This document shows positions 63,451 through 64,000 of a stretch of 64,000 nt of DNA, one piece after another. This DNA comes from Bacteroidales bacterium (GTDB lineage: Bacteria; Bacteroidota; Bacteroidia; Bacteroidales; UBA932). The position numbers and the translations under genes were made by a program. How positions within the stretch are numbered: position 1 is the first letter of the stretch; each line of letters begins with the position of its first letter. Under the pieces are notes generated by a model, which searched no databases, was not told where the DNA came from, and saw only the letters and a list, made by a program, of their open reading frames with translations. The stretch covers positions 211,750 through 275,749 of the forward strand of contig JALCST010000001.1 in the NCBI GenBank assembly GCA_022653675.1, given 5' to 3'.

Positions 63451-64000
63451 ACAGATCTGTTAAAACAATTAATAGCAATAAATTATAAAATGCTGTAGTT
63501 ACCGTTCCAGGAAGCTGGCCCACAGGCGAGACGATAATGCAGGTATAGAGGAACGGTATTGAATAAATCAAAATCCCTGCCACAGATACGAGAAGGAATT
63601 CCCGTAAAGTAGTAATCCTCCATAGGATCATTCCTGCAAGCGTAAAAAACAGAGGTACTGCAATAAAAAAGTCATCTTTTAAAGTGAAAATGGAGACCGT
63701 GGCAACCACTACAGCAACGATAAGGGTACCGTAAAGAACGGAATAGGCATAGTGGGCCGTACTGTTGGAAGAGGCACTGCTCCTCAGGGAATTTCTTGTA
63801 GCCTTTAGAGCACATTTGTGACGAAGCCACAAATAGACAACCAATGTGATAACAAATATTACAGAAAGTAAAGCTATAACCAATGCATATCCTTCCGAAG
63901 CCACTTCCAAGCGCCGCAACAGCAAGCATATCGCAAAAATAGCCACAGACCAAATCAATATTGCGGCACTCTTCAATATAGCCCTAGCGGGTTTCAAACG
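63425..64000 (-). CDS. Membrane protein, 5' end cut by the window edge
   Basis: About 190 visible residues. The frame is open to base 64000, and the only start candidate in view is a TTG at 63997, so the true start is probably outside. Five or six membrane helices (IWSVAIFAICLLL; ALVIALLSVIFVITLVVYLW; LYGTLIVAVVVATVSIF; VPLFFTLAGMILW; LVSVAGILIYSIPFLYTCII; AFYNLLLLIVLTDLYV). No family recognised. It overlaps the acyltransferase gene and is likely co-transcribed with it. Confidence 0.7.
   Translation of the reverse strand, partial: RLKPARAILKSAAILIWSVAIFAICLLLRRLEVASEGYALVIALLSVIFVITLVVYLWLRHKCALKATRNSLRSSASSNSTAHYAYSVLYGTLIVAVVVATVSIFTLKDDFFIAVPLFFTLAGMILWRITTLREFLLVSVAGILIYSIPFLYTCIIVSPVGQLPGTVTTAFYNLLLLIVLTDLYVRRDKAI

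Noticed and set aside
62155..63498. 447-codon plus-strand ORF
   Set aside because: Opposite the acyltransferase gene, whose motifs are clear; the plus frame is a shadow.
63995..63997. TTG start of the last membrane protein
   Set aside because: The frame stays open to the window edge, so the start is more likely outside.

Overview
The window comes from a chromosome of the Bacteroidota, most likely order Bacteroidales. Evidence: the ATP synthase operon has the order D-C-x-B-E-F-H-A-G with a long, signal-peptide-bearing a subunit; promoters match the Bacteroidota -7 element TAnnTTTG; there is a GH97 enzyme, a NagB/PIG-L fusion, a CarboxypepD_reg protein, EFR1 and DUF4143-type genes; and strong Shine-Dalgarno sites are mostly absent. 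No plasmid, phage or CRISPR array is evident.

Layout. 1-1082: C-terminal part of a GH97 alpha-glucosidase. 1103-7854 (minus): TetR regulator, small lipoprotein, adaptor, RND pump and TolC-like protein, one tripartite efflux operon. 7944-11916: GH15 glucosidase/trehalase-like enzyme convergent with a fused trehalose-6-phosphate synthase/phosphatase. 12038-13679: small membrane protein, NUDIX hydrolase and a secreted protein. 13.7-21.9 kb: an AT-richer patch holding a DUF4143 AAA ATPase, a gene-poor stretch with repeats and coding debris, a 1830-aa DUF4011/SF1 helicase/Vsr-like nuclease/DUF3320 protein that resembles phage-defence proteins, and upstream of it a small frameshifted ORF behind an operator-like palindrome. 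21977-30376: housekeeping genes (mnmE, rlmD, rarA), a CarboxypepD_reg protein, a NagB-like/PIG-L fusion and a secreted EEP phosphatase. 30470-37698: complete F1Fo ATP synthase operon. 37709-48466: sugar kinase, then a glycerophosphate locus (two GlpT-type transporters, glycerophosphodiesterase, sn-glycerol-1-phosphate dehydrogenase, calcineurin-like phosphatase, HAD-IIA phosphatase) interrupted by nadE on the other strand. 48477-50726: EFR1 ferredoxin and an OxyR-like regulator, divergent from a lipoprotein thioredoxin. 50802-50879: tRNA-Val(TAC). 50971-62205 (minus): an 11-gene lysine fermentation operon. 62314-64000: acyltransferase and a partial membrane protein.

How genes work together. 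The lysine operon encodes kal-kce-kdd-kamA-kamB-kamC-kamD-kamE-acyl-CoA dehydrogenase-etfB-etfA. This takes L-lysine through beta-lysine, 3,5-diaminohexanoate and 3-keto-5-aminohexanoate to 3-aminobutyryl-CoA, crotonyl-CoA and butyryl-CoA, with KamB/KamC probably maintaining the B12-dependent mutase. The promoter is unusually clear: TTTG, 19 bp, TATATTTG. The CoA-transferase and thiolase needed to finish the pathway are not in the window. The glycerophosphate locus looks built to import and use glycerol phosphates, including the sn-1 enantiomer.

Most notable points: the NagB domain of the NagB/PIG-L fusion has lost its recognisable catalytic loops; the helicase-nuclease has a compact upstream control region with a possible frameshifting leader ORF; three genes appear to have leaderless or near-leaderless transcripts.
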